From Spirosoma fluviale (GTDB taxonomy: Bacteria > Bacteroidota > Bacteroidia > Cytophagales > Spirosomataceae): a stretch of 64,000 bases of DNA. Position numbers and translations under genes: made by a program. Shown here piece after piece: positions 33,727 to 42,209 of the stretch. How positions within the stretch are numbered: the first letter of the stretch is position 1; every line of letters starts with the position of its first letter. The notes beneath the pieces are model-generated. The model had not been told where the DNA came from. It saw only the letters and a program-made list of their open reading frames with translations, and did not search any database. Where the stretch lies: NCBI RefSeq assembly GCF_900230225.1, contig NZ_OCNH01000002.1, positions 621,844 to 685,843 of the forward strand, read 5' to 3'.

Positions 33727-36700
33727 ATGTCCACCCTAGCACTGAATCAAATCCAGCAAGCCAAACAAAGCCGCGCTACGTTTCTTGACTTAGGTAACTG
33801 CGGCCTTACAGAACTACCAGATAGCCTGTTGGATCTGACTTTTCTTGAGGGGTTAAACTTGGGTACTTTTTATCGCGATAAAGAGACTAAGGGGTGGATC
33901 GAGTCAGGTAATAAGGGCAATAGTAATGAGTTAGAGCCAACTGCCTTAATAAAGCTGTCGCGTCTCCCCCGGCTTCAGTCCCTGTCTCTGATGCGCACGG
34001 GCATTACCGACATTGGCGTGCTGGCCCAACTTCCCCGGCTTCAGTCCTTGGATCTGAGCGGCAATAGTAACCTGAGCGACATTGGCGTGCTGGCCCAACT
34101 CCCCCGGCTTCAGTCCCTGGATCTGAGACTCACGGGCATTACCGACATTGGCGTGCTGGCCCATCTCCCCCAGCTTCAGTCCCTAGAACTGAGCGGCAAT
34201 AGTAACCTGAGCGATATTGGCGTGCTGGCCCAACTCCCCCGGCTTCAGTCCTTGGATCTGAGCTTCACGGGCATTACCGACATTGGCGTGCTGGTCCAAC
34301 TGCCCCAGCTTCAGTCCCTGGATCTGAGCGGCAATAGTGACCTGAGCGACATTGGCGTGCTGGCCCAACTCCCCCAGCTTCGGTCCCTGTATCTGATGCG
34401 CACGGGCGTTACCGACCTTGGCGTGCTGGCCCAACTGCCCCAGCTTCAGTCCCTGAATCTGAGCTACAATAGTGACCTGAGCGACCTTGGCGTGCTGGCC
34501 CAACTCCCTCAGCTTCAGTCCTTGGATTTGAGCCACACGGGCATTATCGATATTGTTGTGCTGGCCCAACTCTCCCAGCTTCAATTCCTGGATCTGAGCG
34601 ACACGCGCATTACCGACATTTCTCCTTTACGTTCTTTGTTTCAGGCAGGTCTTGACGTGAAATGGAGTGATTACTATTGGAAAGAAAATGGTATCTATGT
34701 TAAAGATTGTCCGTTGCTAATTCCCCCTGTTGCTATTGTACAGGAAGGTAATGCGGCCATTCTTAACTTTTTTCGGCAGATCGACGAGCAGGGCGGCACT
34801 GTTCCCTTATATGAAGCGAAACTCATTATGGTGGGTGAGCCGGGAGCCGGCAAAACATCGCTTACGGAGAAACTGATCGATGAGACGCATCAGGTACTTG
34901 TCGATGACCCTAAAAAGAAATCGACTTTGGGTATCAACGTTCGTGAAAACTGGCGGTTTACGGATTGCCTGCGGCCTAATGAGACCTTCACCGCCCACAT
35001 TTGGGACTTTGGCGGGCAGGAAATTCAATACATGACGCACCAGTTTTTCTTGACGCCCGAGTCGCTCTATGTGCTGGTCGCCGATGACCGTAAACAGCAT
35101 ACACTTTTCCCATACTGGTTTGAAGTTATCCAGTTGTTAGGGAAAGATGAGTCAGGTACTAATAGCCCGGTGCTGGTTGTCCTGAACGAGCGGAACCATA
35201 AATCCATTTCCAATTTCGACCTGAATGAGTACCGGCGTAAATATCCGGGCATTCAGATTGATGTACTGGAAGTTGATTTGTCAGAGCCTAATCTCAATCG
35301 GTTTAAACTGGTCAGAGACAAAATTCAGCACTTGTTATGCACACTTACGCATGTTGGCCGTCAGTTGCCAAAAAAGTGGCCCATCATACGTAAAGCCATT
35401 ATTGAACGTAGCGCTACACAAAACCACATCAGCGAGAAGGAATTTGCCGAAATTTGCGCTCAGTCTACCATCACGCGGCCAGAGGACCAGCAATTGATCA
35501 GTAAATACCTGCATCAGTTGGGCGTCATTCTGCATTTTCAGCATGATCGTCAATTGCGCGATTTTATCATCATCAACCCAACCTGGGCGCTCAAAGCCGT
35601 CTATGCGGTTCTGGAAGATAAAGACGTGCTGAAACGACATGGTCGATTTACCGACGCAGACCTCGATCGGTATTGGGAAAGCCTGACGGCTGAGGAGCGA
35701 ATTAAAATTCTGAGCCTGATGGCGAAAGATAGCTTCGAGATTTGCTATCCCGTTGACAAACAGACGTACATTGATAAACAGACGTACATTGCTCCCCAGC
35801 TACTGTCAGACAAACGACCTGATTTTGTCTGGAACAATCGCGAGAGCTTGAAATGTCATTTTTTTTATCGCTTCATGCCGAAGGGTATTATGACCCGGCT
35901 GATTGTCCGCAAACATGAGGACCTGAAAAATGAAGAACTGGTTTGGGCGCGTGGCGCTGTTTTTCATCGCTTCGAATGCGATATGCTGGTAACCGAAGAC
36001 GAAACAGAGCGCAATGGATTAATTGCCATTGAAATAAGTGGCCCGGCCAGCAGTCGAATTCGCGCCCTGAATTTTATCCGGGACGAAATAGAGGATATCC
36101 ACCGAGCCTGGTTTCCCAATATCGAGTACGAGGAGCGAGCCCCCTGCAATTGTAAAGACTGTTTCCAGTCGCCAACGCCTACGTTTTTTAGCTGGACTAG
36201 TTTGAGTAAGTATGTCGAACAGAACATAAAAACAATAAACTGCGAAAATGGACTTATTAAGGGCGTGCCCGTTATCCCTTTACTCGAAGGTATTTATGAC
36301 AAAGAGCGAATCAATAGTATTCAACGAGCCAGAAAGGAGCGGATGAGTCTGGGTGATGTCTATCCGTTTTCTGGTGATGTACCTGATCGTTCGCCAAAAA
36401 ATGAGCGTATTGCTGGTCCATCTGTTAAGGAGGAGACTATAAAAGAAGACGCCAAAATTCCTGATCAACAAGTCGATAACCTACCAACACCAACCCTATT
36501 TGAGAAAATGAAAACGAACAGTTGGCAGGTTGCTGTCATTGCCGCCATTGTAGCCGCCCTTTTCTTTGTGTTTGCCAAGTCAAACAGTGAAGTTGACTTT
36601 TTGGGATTATTTCACGCCAAACAGGGGCAGGACACGGCCACACAAAAGCCCGAAGCAGTTCTAAAACCTGAAGCACCTACAACGGCTACGATCGTAGGAC

Positions 36701-37038
36701 GTATAAAAATTAATAATCGGAATGCACGCGCCGAAGATGTCGAACAGGTGTATATCGTGGAGCAAGCGGCAGGGCAACCGGCATCGTTAGCTAATAATTC
36801 ATTCAAACTTGACCGAGTAAAGATTCCTAAAACCCGACTCGTTACAATTGCTATAAATTTATCTGGAGGGCGGAGTTCGTCGCAGCTTCATGATTTACCT
36901 CAGGCCGATGAGAATAACGTGATTGATTTGGGTGAGGTACTATTATTCACCAGAGCTGATCGGGCACCTGCAACGACCGGAAAGCGTAACGGCCCATCCA
37001 TCATTATCAACAACCTGAATAGTCAGCAGACCCAATAA
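33727..37038 (+). CDS. LRR-Roc-COR (ROCO) GTPase with a C-terminal membrane anchor
   Basis: An 1103-aa protein. An N-terminal LRR-like start (FLDLGNCGLTELPDSLLDL) leads to ten near-identical leucine-rich repeats (residues about 80-303). A Roc GTPase domain follows with P-loop GEPGAGKTS at 370-378, switch II DFGGQE at 427-432 and NERN in place of the usual NKxD near 487. A COR region covers about 540-860. A single TM helix at about 933-952 (WQVAVIAAIVAALFFVFA) and a C-terminal domain of about 145 residues of unknown type complete it. ROCO proteins are dimeric GTPases; their bacterial roles are poorly known. The membrane anchor would leave the LRR-GTPase on one side and the C-terminal domain on the other, suggesting signal relay. 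It lies opposite to the permeases and is convergent with P12 (25-bp gap). Confidence 0.92.
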   Translation: MSTLALNQIQQAKQSRATFLDLGNCGLTELPDSLLDLTFLEGLNLGTFYRDKETKGWIESGNKGNSNELEPTALIKLSRLPRLQSLSLMRTGITDIGVLAQLPRLQSLDLSGNSNLSDIGVLAQLPRLQSLDLRLTGITDIGVLAHLPQLQSLELSGNSNLSDIGVLAQLPRLQSLDLSFTGITDIGVLVQLPQLQSLDLSGNSDLSDIGVLAQLPQLRSLYLMRTGVTDLGVLAQLPQLQSLNLSYNSDLSDLGVLAQLPQLQSLDLSHTGIIDIVVLAQLSQLQFLDLSDTRITDISPLRSLFQAGLDVKWSDYYWKENGIYVKDCPLLIPPVAIVQEGNAAILNFFRQIDEQGGTVPLYEAKLIMVGEPGAGKTSLTEKLIDETHQVLVDDPKKKSTLGINVRENWRFTDCLRPNETFTAHIWDFGGQEIQYMTHQFFLTPESLYVLVADDRKQHTLFPYWFEVIQLLGKDESGTNSPVLVVLNERNHKSISNFDLNEYRRKYPGIQIDVLEVDLSEPNLNRFKLVRDKIQHLLCTLTHVGRQLPKKWPIIRKAIIERSATQNHISEKEFAEICAQSTITRPEDQQLISKYLHQLGVILHFQHDRQLRDFIIINPTWALKAVYAVLEDKDVLKRHGRFTDADLDRYWESLTAEERIKILSLMAKDSFEICYPVDKQTYIDKQTYIAPQLLSDKRPDFVWNNRESLKCHFFYRFMPKGIMTRLIVRKHEDLKNEELVWARGAVFHRFECDMLVTEDETERNGLIAIEISGPASSRIRALNFIRDEIEDIHRAWFPNIEYEERAPCNCKDCFQSPTPTFFSWTSLSKYVEQNIKTINCENGLIKGVPVIPLLEGIYDKERINSIQRARKERMSLGDVYPFSGDVPDRSPKNERIAGPSVKEETIKEDAKIPDQQVDNLPTPTLFEKMKTNSWQVAVIAAIVAALFFVFAKSNSEVDFLGLFHAKQGQDTATQKPEAVLKPEAPTTATIVGRIKINNRNARAEDVEQVYIVEQAAGQPASLANNSFKLDRVKIPKTRLVTIAINLSGGRSSSQLHDLPQADENNVIDLGEVLLFTRADRAPATTGKRNGPSIIINNLNSQQTQ
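33964..34640 (+). repeat. Tandem LRR-coding repeats with a 135-bp higher-order unit
   Basis: Ten leucine-rich repeats alternate between 22 codons (LxLxxTGITDIGVLAQ type) and 23 codons (LSGNSxLSDIGVLAQ type). The real repeating unit is thus about 45 codons. Copies are nearly identical at the DNA level, which points to recent expansion or gene conversion. Confidence 0.9.
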
Positions 37039-37063
37039 GGCAGAAATCAGGATTTGCACCACG

Positions 37064-39445
37064 CTATTCATTTTGCAACGACTTGGCCGGATTCATCAGG
37101 GCGGCTTTCACACTCTGGAAACTCACCGTCAACAGGGCGATACTAACCGCCAGCAGCCCCGCCAGCGCAAAGACCCACCAGTCGATACTGATTTTATAGG
37201 CGAAATCCTGTAGCCATTGGGTCATGAGCCACCAGGAAACAGGCACGGCCAGGACAATGGCAATGCACACGGGTTTTAGAAAATCTCTCGATAGCAACGA
37301 CACAATGCTTGTTGCCGAGGCCCCCAGCACTTTGCGAACGCCAATCTCTTTGGTGCGACTTTCGGCAATAAAGGTAGCCAGCCCAAACAAACCCAGACAC
37401 GAAATCAGCACGGCCAGGGCTGCAAACAGACCAAACACCTGCCCCGTACGGACGTCGGTGCGGTAGGTGCGGGTGAAAAAATCATCAATAAACTCATAAT
37501 CGAAGGGCCAGTCGGGAAACGATTGCTTCCAAAGTCCTTCGATTTGCCGGACGGTAGCGGGCACAGCCCCCGGCCGTACTTTCACGGAGAGCATCCCCGC
37601 TGCACCGTCGGCTAATGAAAACGTCAGTGGCTCAATGGTATTCCTGAGGTTTTTCTGGTGGTAATCGGCCACCACGCCCACTACCGGGCCACGCTGCGGC
37701 ACTTCGCGGTAATTGCCGGTCTGGTCGTATTCAAAGGTGTAGTAGCCGAGCATCTTTCCCTTCAGGTTTTTCCAGCCGAAATACGCCATGGCTGCTTCGT
37801 TCACCAGAAATGCTTTTCGGTCGGCGGGGCGGCTGGCGTCCAGATTACGGCCCTGTTTCAGTTTAATATCGAATGTATTCAGGAAATCGTCGTCGATCAT
37901 CTGGCGGCTCATGCTTAAATCCGTAACCCCCGCCGGTGCGTAGTCGCTGACCAGTTTATCACCGATCAATGCGCCACTACCCGGTACACTATAACTCCGG
38001 GATGCCACGACAACGCCTGCTAATCGGTTTACCTGTTCCTTGAAACGCAGCTTGACCGGCTCTGCCGCATCGCGCAAGTCCATCACCAATACCTGTTCGC
38101 GGTTGTACCCCAACTGCTTATGCTGAATGTAGTCCAGTTGGGTATACACGACCAGCGTAGCCACAATCATGACAATCGACACGGCAAACTGCCCGATTAC
38201 CAGCGACTGCCGGAGTAAGGGCGTTTTGCGGCTCGTTGCCTGCCCTACGGCTCCTTTGAGAACCGAAGCGGGTCGGAATGACGAGAGCACAAAGGCGGGA
38301 TACCCCCCCGCCATCAGGCACAGCAGGCCGATACCTACCAGCAGCCAAAGTCCGTACGTGGGTGTAAACAGCGTCGACAGGACCAGATTTTTTTCGGCCA
38401 GTTGATTGAATGCGGGCACTAACGCTGGAACAATCAGCGCGGTAAGGGACAGCGCGAGCAGGATAAAGAGCAGCGTTTCGCCCATGAACTGGCGGGTCAG
38501 TTGCCCGAATGTAGAGCCGAGAACTTTCCGAACCCCCACTTCCTTCGCTCGTCCGGTAGCACGGGCCGTAGCCAGGTTTACGTAATTAAACGCGGCCAAC
38601 AGCAAAACCAGCAGGGCCACTATTGAAAAAATGGTGACGTAGGTTAGCCGGTTTGGGGCAATCAGATCGGTTTTGAGGTAGAGGTCGGTTAGCGGAATGA
38701 GGTGTAGTTTCCAAACGCCCACATTGGGGTCGTTAAGTTGTTTGAGATAGGCTGGAAACTGCGCTTCAACGGCTTCGGGTTTCGTGCCGGGGGCCAGCAG
38801 CAGGTACGTCCAGGCACTCCCGCCCCATAGATTGGTGGTTACGTCGTAGCCAACCAATTCATTGGCGTTGGCATAATTGGCCAGAAAGTCGATGTGGTGA
38901 TGCGAATTGCCCGGCAGGTTGCGCATAACCCCCGTTACGTGCAGGGTGTGTTTGGCGTCGTAGCGGATTCGCTGGCCGAGCGGGTTCTGACCCGGAAAGT
39001 ATTTCTGCGCCATGGCTTCGGAGATCACGACACCATACTGTTCCGTTAGCGCCGTGCGTGAATTTCCCTGGACAAGCGGCAATGTAAACACATCAAAGGC
39101 GGTGCTATCGGCAAAAAAGAAGTTGTCTTCGTAGGCGGATGTTGTTTGATGGGTAAGTAACGGACGTACTTTTTTGAGACGTACCACCTGCTCTACCTGG
39201 GCAAAACGTTGTTTGATGTCAGTGCCTAATTTCCCTCCGGATGTGGCATTGTTCTCGAATTGCTGGAGCAAAACAATCCGGTCGGCGTTCTGGTGGAATC
39301 GGTCGTAGGTAAGCTCATCGAATACATAAGCCGTAATCAGTAGGCCGCAGGTTAGTCCCAGCGTCAGGCCAATCAAATTGATAACGGTATACAGCTTATA
39401 CCGGTACAGGCTCCGCAGCGTGATTTTGATATAGTTTGTAAACAT
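37064..39445 (-). CDS. ABC-type FtsX/MacB-like permease P12
   Basis: A 793-aa paralogue starting MFTNYIKITLRSLYRYKL; the frame extends to 39499 but that extension is leader. It has AAFNYVNLATARATGRAKEVGVRKVLGST and IAESRTKEIGVRKVLGAS. The tail is ALMNPAKSLQNE, shared only with P1. It stands alone behind sigma-54 region G with a leader of about 55 nt. Its promoter region is a near-copy of that of P11, although the coding sequences differ considerably. P12 is separated from the rest of the array by the LRR-Roc-COR gene. Confidence 0.93.
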   Translation of the reverse strand: MFTNYIKITLRSLYRYKLYTVINLIGLTLGLTCGLLITAYVFDELTYDRFHQNADRIVLLQQFENNATSGGKLGTDIKQRFAQVEQVVRLKKVRPLLTHQTTSAYEDNFFFADSTAFDVFTLPLVQGNSRTALTEQYGVVISEAMAQKYFPGQNPLGQRIRYDAKHTLHVTGVMRNLPGNSHHHIDFLANYANANELVGYDVTTNLWGGSAWTYLLLAPGTKPEAVEAQFPAYLKQLNDPNVGVWKLHLIPLTDLYLKTDLIAPNRLTYVTIFSIVALLVLLLAAFNYVNLATARATGRAKEVGVRKVLGSTFGQLTRQFMGETLLFILLALSLTALIVPALVPAFNQLAEKNLVLSTLFTPTYGLWLLVGIGLLCLMAGGYPAFVLSSFRPASVLKGAVGQATSRKTPLLRQSLVIGQFAVSIVMIVATLVVYTQLDYIQHKQLGYNREQVLVMDLRDAAEPVKLRFKEQVNRLAGVVVASRSYSVPGSGALIGDKLVSDYAPAGVTDLSMSRQMIDDDFLNTFDIKLKQGRNLDASRPADRKAFLVNEAAMAYFGWKNLKGKMLGYYTFEYDQTGNYREVPQRGPVVGVVADYHQKNLRNTIEPLTFSLADGAAGMLSVKVRPGAVPATVRQIEGLWKQSFPDWPFDYEFIDDFFTRTYRTDVRTGQVFGLFAALAVLISCLGLFGLATFIAESRTKEIGVRKVLGASATSIVSLLSRDFLKPVCIAIVLAVPVSWWLMTQWLQDFAYKISIDWWVFALAGLLAVSIALLTVSFQSVKAALMNPAKSLQNE

Positions 39446-39511
39446 CGTAATGCCGACCGTTCCGGTTGGGTGTAAGTGGAACACATAGGAACAACGCAAC
39501 GATACCCCTAT

Positions 39512-39527
39512 GCCAAATGCCGTACCA
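39512..39527 (-). promoter_or_regulatory. Sigma-54-like promoter G (P12)
   Basis: The minus strand reads TGGTACGGCATTTGGC, the same 16 bases as promoter F, with a 53-bp gap to the dyads. Confidence 0.65.
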
Positions 39528-39580
39528 GTTTAATAACTAATTGGTTAGTAGTGGATTAGGTGTGGTAGGCTAGGGCGGAT

Positions 39581-39617
39581 TGTCCGCAAACGGACGCTGG
39601 ACGTACAGTTGCGGACA
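39581..39617. promoter_or_regulatory. Tandem dyad enhancer site G
   Basis: Proximal dyad 39581-39596 and distal dyad 39602-39617, identical over 37 bp to site F. The flanks are also alike on both sides, including AGTGCCGACCG downstream. Confidence 0.75.
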
Positions 39618-39704
39618 GTGTGGGGTGTAGTGCCGACCGCCGATACGTCGGACCGCTCGGTCAGGTGAGACAGGGTAATGAGTGGGTGACACGACTGGCG
39701 AGTT

Positions 39705-39748
39705 TAGCCTAGTTTTTGCTCAGTAAACAAACCTGCTTCGAACGTCTA
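39705..39748 (-). pseudogene. Possible decayed C-terminal permease scrap
   Basis: The minus strand reads TFEAGLFTEQKLG before TAA, at the place corresponding to the scrap behind site F (TLKANLIIPPKSL). The DNA shares AGACGTT-N-RAAGC and TTG-N-TTA in the same spacing. The likeness is weak on its own and rests on the shared position. I see no other structure in the remainder of the 402-bp gap up to the DUF5916 gene. Confidence 0.35.
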
Positions 39749-39847
39749 TAGTCGGTTGTAAGATTTACCTATCCGCAATACTAATTCATTGATCATAGCC
39801 GTACAATTAATCATTTTGCAGACTTTTGTTGCCATAAATTTCTGTCA

Positions 39848-42055
39848 ATGAAAATACTGTCTACGCTATTACTTCTGATTTCCCTTCGTTCGTTTGCCCA
39901 GGATGCGACCATTTTTAAGCCCGATTCGGTTCGGCGGGTGATTGAAGCGGTACAAATTACATCGTCTCTGAAAGTTGAGGGACTATTGAACGACGCGGAG
40001 TGGAAGAAAACCAAACCGTCGCCCGGCTTTATCCAGATTGAACCGTATCAGGGTAAAAGCCCCAATCACCAAACGGACGTGCGGGTGCTTTATAACAAGC
40101 AGTTTCTTTATTTCGGAATCTTCATGCGGGATTCGCTGGGCAAAAAAGCCATTCGGGCCACCGATTTCAAGCGCGATTTCAACTACATGCAGCACGATCT
40201 GGTCAACCTCTCGTTCGATGGGTTCAACGACCGGCGCAATGCCATGGCCTTTGCCACCAACCCCTATGGCGTGCAGCGCGATTTCCTGTCCTTCGATGAT
40301 ATCTATTACGATTTCGACTGGGATGGTCTGTGGCGGGTGCGTACCACGCGGAGTGATTCGGGTTGGGTGGCCGAAATAGCCATTCCGTGGCAAACACTGC
40401 GCTACCCGAAAACGACCGAAGCGGTTCAGAACTGGGGATTCAATATGTACCGCAATCGGCGCTTAACGAACGAAATCTCGGCGTTTTCGCCTTATCCGCG
40501 CTCGTTTTCGTCGTTTCGGATGGATTACGCGGGTATGCTGGCTAACCTACAGCCGCCACCGCCGAAACCGAACATCCGCATTCAGCCGTATGTCCTGACG
40601 TCTTACGACCGATATACTGGTTTCGATGCGGCTGTAAAACCCGAAGAAACGCAGGTTAAATTCGGGGGCGAACTCAAATGGGCCATTAACCCCAATACCG
40701 TGCTGGACCTGACCGCCAACACGGATTTTGCCCAGGCGGACGCCGACCGGCAGGTGAACAACGTAAGCCGGTTTTCGGTGTTTTTCCCCGAACGGCGCCA
40801 GTTCTTTCTGGAAAATGCCTCGCTCTTTGGCGTAGGTATCAGCCGGAACTTGGATGAGTCGGGCGGGAATATGCGCATCCAGCCGTTCTTTAGCCGCCGG
40901 ATTGGGCTGGACGATAGCGGTAATCCCATTCCGATTGATGTGGGTGGGCGGTTTGTGTATCGGTCCCTGAAACGAAACATCGGCGCTATTTTGATGCGGC
41001 AGCGGGGTGTTGGCGATACGCCCGCGACCAATTTTTTTGTCGGGCGTTTCTCGGAGAATTTCGGCAAACAGCACCATATCGGGGGCTTGCTGACGGTGAA
41101 AGATCGGCCCGATGGCTCGAATATCGTTGGTACAGTAGATGGCTTTTTCCGACTGGGCGAATCGCACTCGCTCAATACGCTGGCGTCTTACTCAACCTCG
41201 GCCCGAACGGGCAAACAGGGTTTCTCGGCTTATGCGCAGTATTTTTATGTCAGCAATCAGTTCAAAATCTGGTGGACCCAGTCCATTGTTACCAAAGATT
41301 ATGATCCTGAACTGGGGTTTGTCTCGCGTAACGATGTCATCGCCACCACGCCCGGTGTCTTCTGGTGGTATCGCGGTCGGCGTCTGCCGTTCAAGAAGTG
41401 GCTGCGGGCCTGGGAGCCGAGCGTTTTCCCGGAGTTTTATCACCAGGCATCAACCGGCAAACTCATCGAACGCACTTGGACGGTTTACCCGGTCTGGCTG
41501 AATCTCCAGAGTGGGGCCTATGTTGGGTACAGTGTCACGCCCACTTACCAGCAACTAACGGAGGTGTTTGAGCCGCTGGGCGTCAAAATCGAAACGGGTC
41601 AGTTCAATTATGTGCGTCACCAGATCTACGCCAGCACCGACCCTTCCCGCATCCTCAACCTACAAACGATTTACAACTGGGGGACTTATTTTGGCGGAAA
41701 ACTCAACTCGGGCGACTGGACGTTGCAGTTTGCGCCTATTCCGCATTTCTCGCTGTCGGGGCGTTTTAACCGGAACCGCTTCGTTGAGGTGGGCGAGGAT
41801 AAAACCAGCACAACCGTCGATTTGTATTCCATCGAAGGGCGATTTGCCTTGAACCCGCGCCTTCAGTTGATCGGGTTTTACCAGCGCAATTCCGAAAACC
41901 AGTTGCAGAATTACAACATCCGTCTGTCGTGGGAGTACCAGCCGTTGTCATACATCTATCTGGTTTTCAACCACCGGGGTTTCCAGAATCTACAACAGCG
42001 AGCCCAGACCGAAGACCACGCCATTGCCAAGATCAGCTATCTGAAACAGTTTTGA
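39848..42055 (+). CDS. DUF5916 outer-membrane protein with CBM9-like N-terminus
   Basis: A 735-aa exported protein with a signal peptide (MKILSTLLLLISLRSFAQ, cleavage after residue 18). A carbohydrate-binding-family-9-like domain covers about 35-230 (KVEGLLNDAEWKKTK, VRVLYNKQFLYFGIFMRDS, WVAEIAIPWQTLRYP). A long beta-rich DUF5916 region follows (FFPERRQFFLENASLFG, TDFAQADADRQVNNVSRFSVF) and ends in amphipathic strands that look like an outer-membrane barrel. Such proteins are common in Bacteroidota and presumed to act at the outer membrane, ligand unknown. It lies on the plus strand between P12 and P13, with no dyad or sigma-54 element facing it. Confidence 0.88.
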   Translation: MKILSTLLLLISLRSFAQDATIFKPDSVRRVIEAVQITSSLKVEGLLNDAEWKKTKPSPGFIQIEPYQGKSPNHQTDVRVLYNKQFLYFGIFMRDSLGKKAIRATDFKRDFNYMQHDLVNLSFDGFNDRRNAMAFATNPYGVQRDFLSFDDIYYDFDWDGLWRVRTTRSDSGWVAEIAIPWQTLRYPKTTEAVQNWGFNMYRNRRLTNEISAFSPYPRSFSSFRMDYAGMLANLQPPPPKPNIRIQPYVLTSYDRYTGFDAAVKPEETQVKFGGELKWAINPNTVLDLTANTDFAQADADRQVNNVSRFSVFFPERRQFFLENASLFGVGISRNLDESGGNMRIQPFFSRRIGLDDSGNPIPIDVGGRFVYRSLKRNIGAILMRQRGVGDTPATNFFVGRFSENFGKQHHIGGLLTVKDRPDGSNIVGTVDGFFRLGESHSLNTLASYSTSARTGKQGFSAYAQYFYVSNQFKIWWTQSIVTKDYDPELGFVSRNDVIATTPGVFWWYRGRRLPFKKWLRAWEPSVFPEFYHQASTGKLIERTWTVYPVWLNLQSGAYVGYSVTPTYQQLTEVFEPLGVKIETGQFNYVRHQIYASTDPSRILNLQTIYNWGTYFGGKLNSGDWTLQFAPIPHFSLSGRFNRNRFVEVGEDKTSTTVDLYSIEGRFALNPRLQLIGFYQRNSENQLQNYNIRLSWEYQPLSYIYLVFNHRGFQNLQQRAQTEDHAIAKISYLKQF

Positions 42056-42071
42056 GGGTTATCCATGTTAT

Positions 42072-42209
42072 GTAGAGCCGCAACCCTTTGCGGCTCCTGT
42101 GCGTCAGCAACCTCTTGCGGCTCAGCACCCGGATGATTTTTGCTGACGTAAGGGATTGCTGACGCTAAAATTGCTGACGCACAGGAGACGCGAGGGGTCG
42201 CGTCTCTAC
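42072..42209. repeat. Composite palindromic repeat R9
   Basis: The longest full composite without the ACCATC run: head GTAGAGCCGCAACCC, repeated GCTGACG/CGTCAGC modules, CACCCGGATG, then tail ...GTCGCGTCTCTAC. Its last bases overlap the TAG stop of P13 (42206-42208), so the repeat supplies that stop codon. Confidence 0.87.

Noticed and set aside
36523-36580. Hydrophobic stretch in the ROCO gene read as a secretion signal
   Set aside because: It is internal (residue about 933-952) and fits a single TM anchor rather than a signal peptide.
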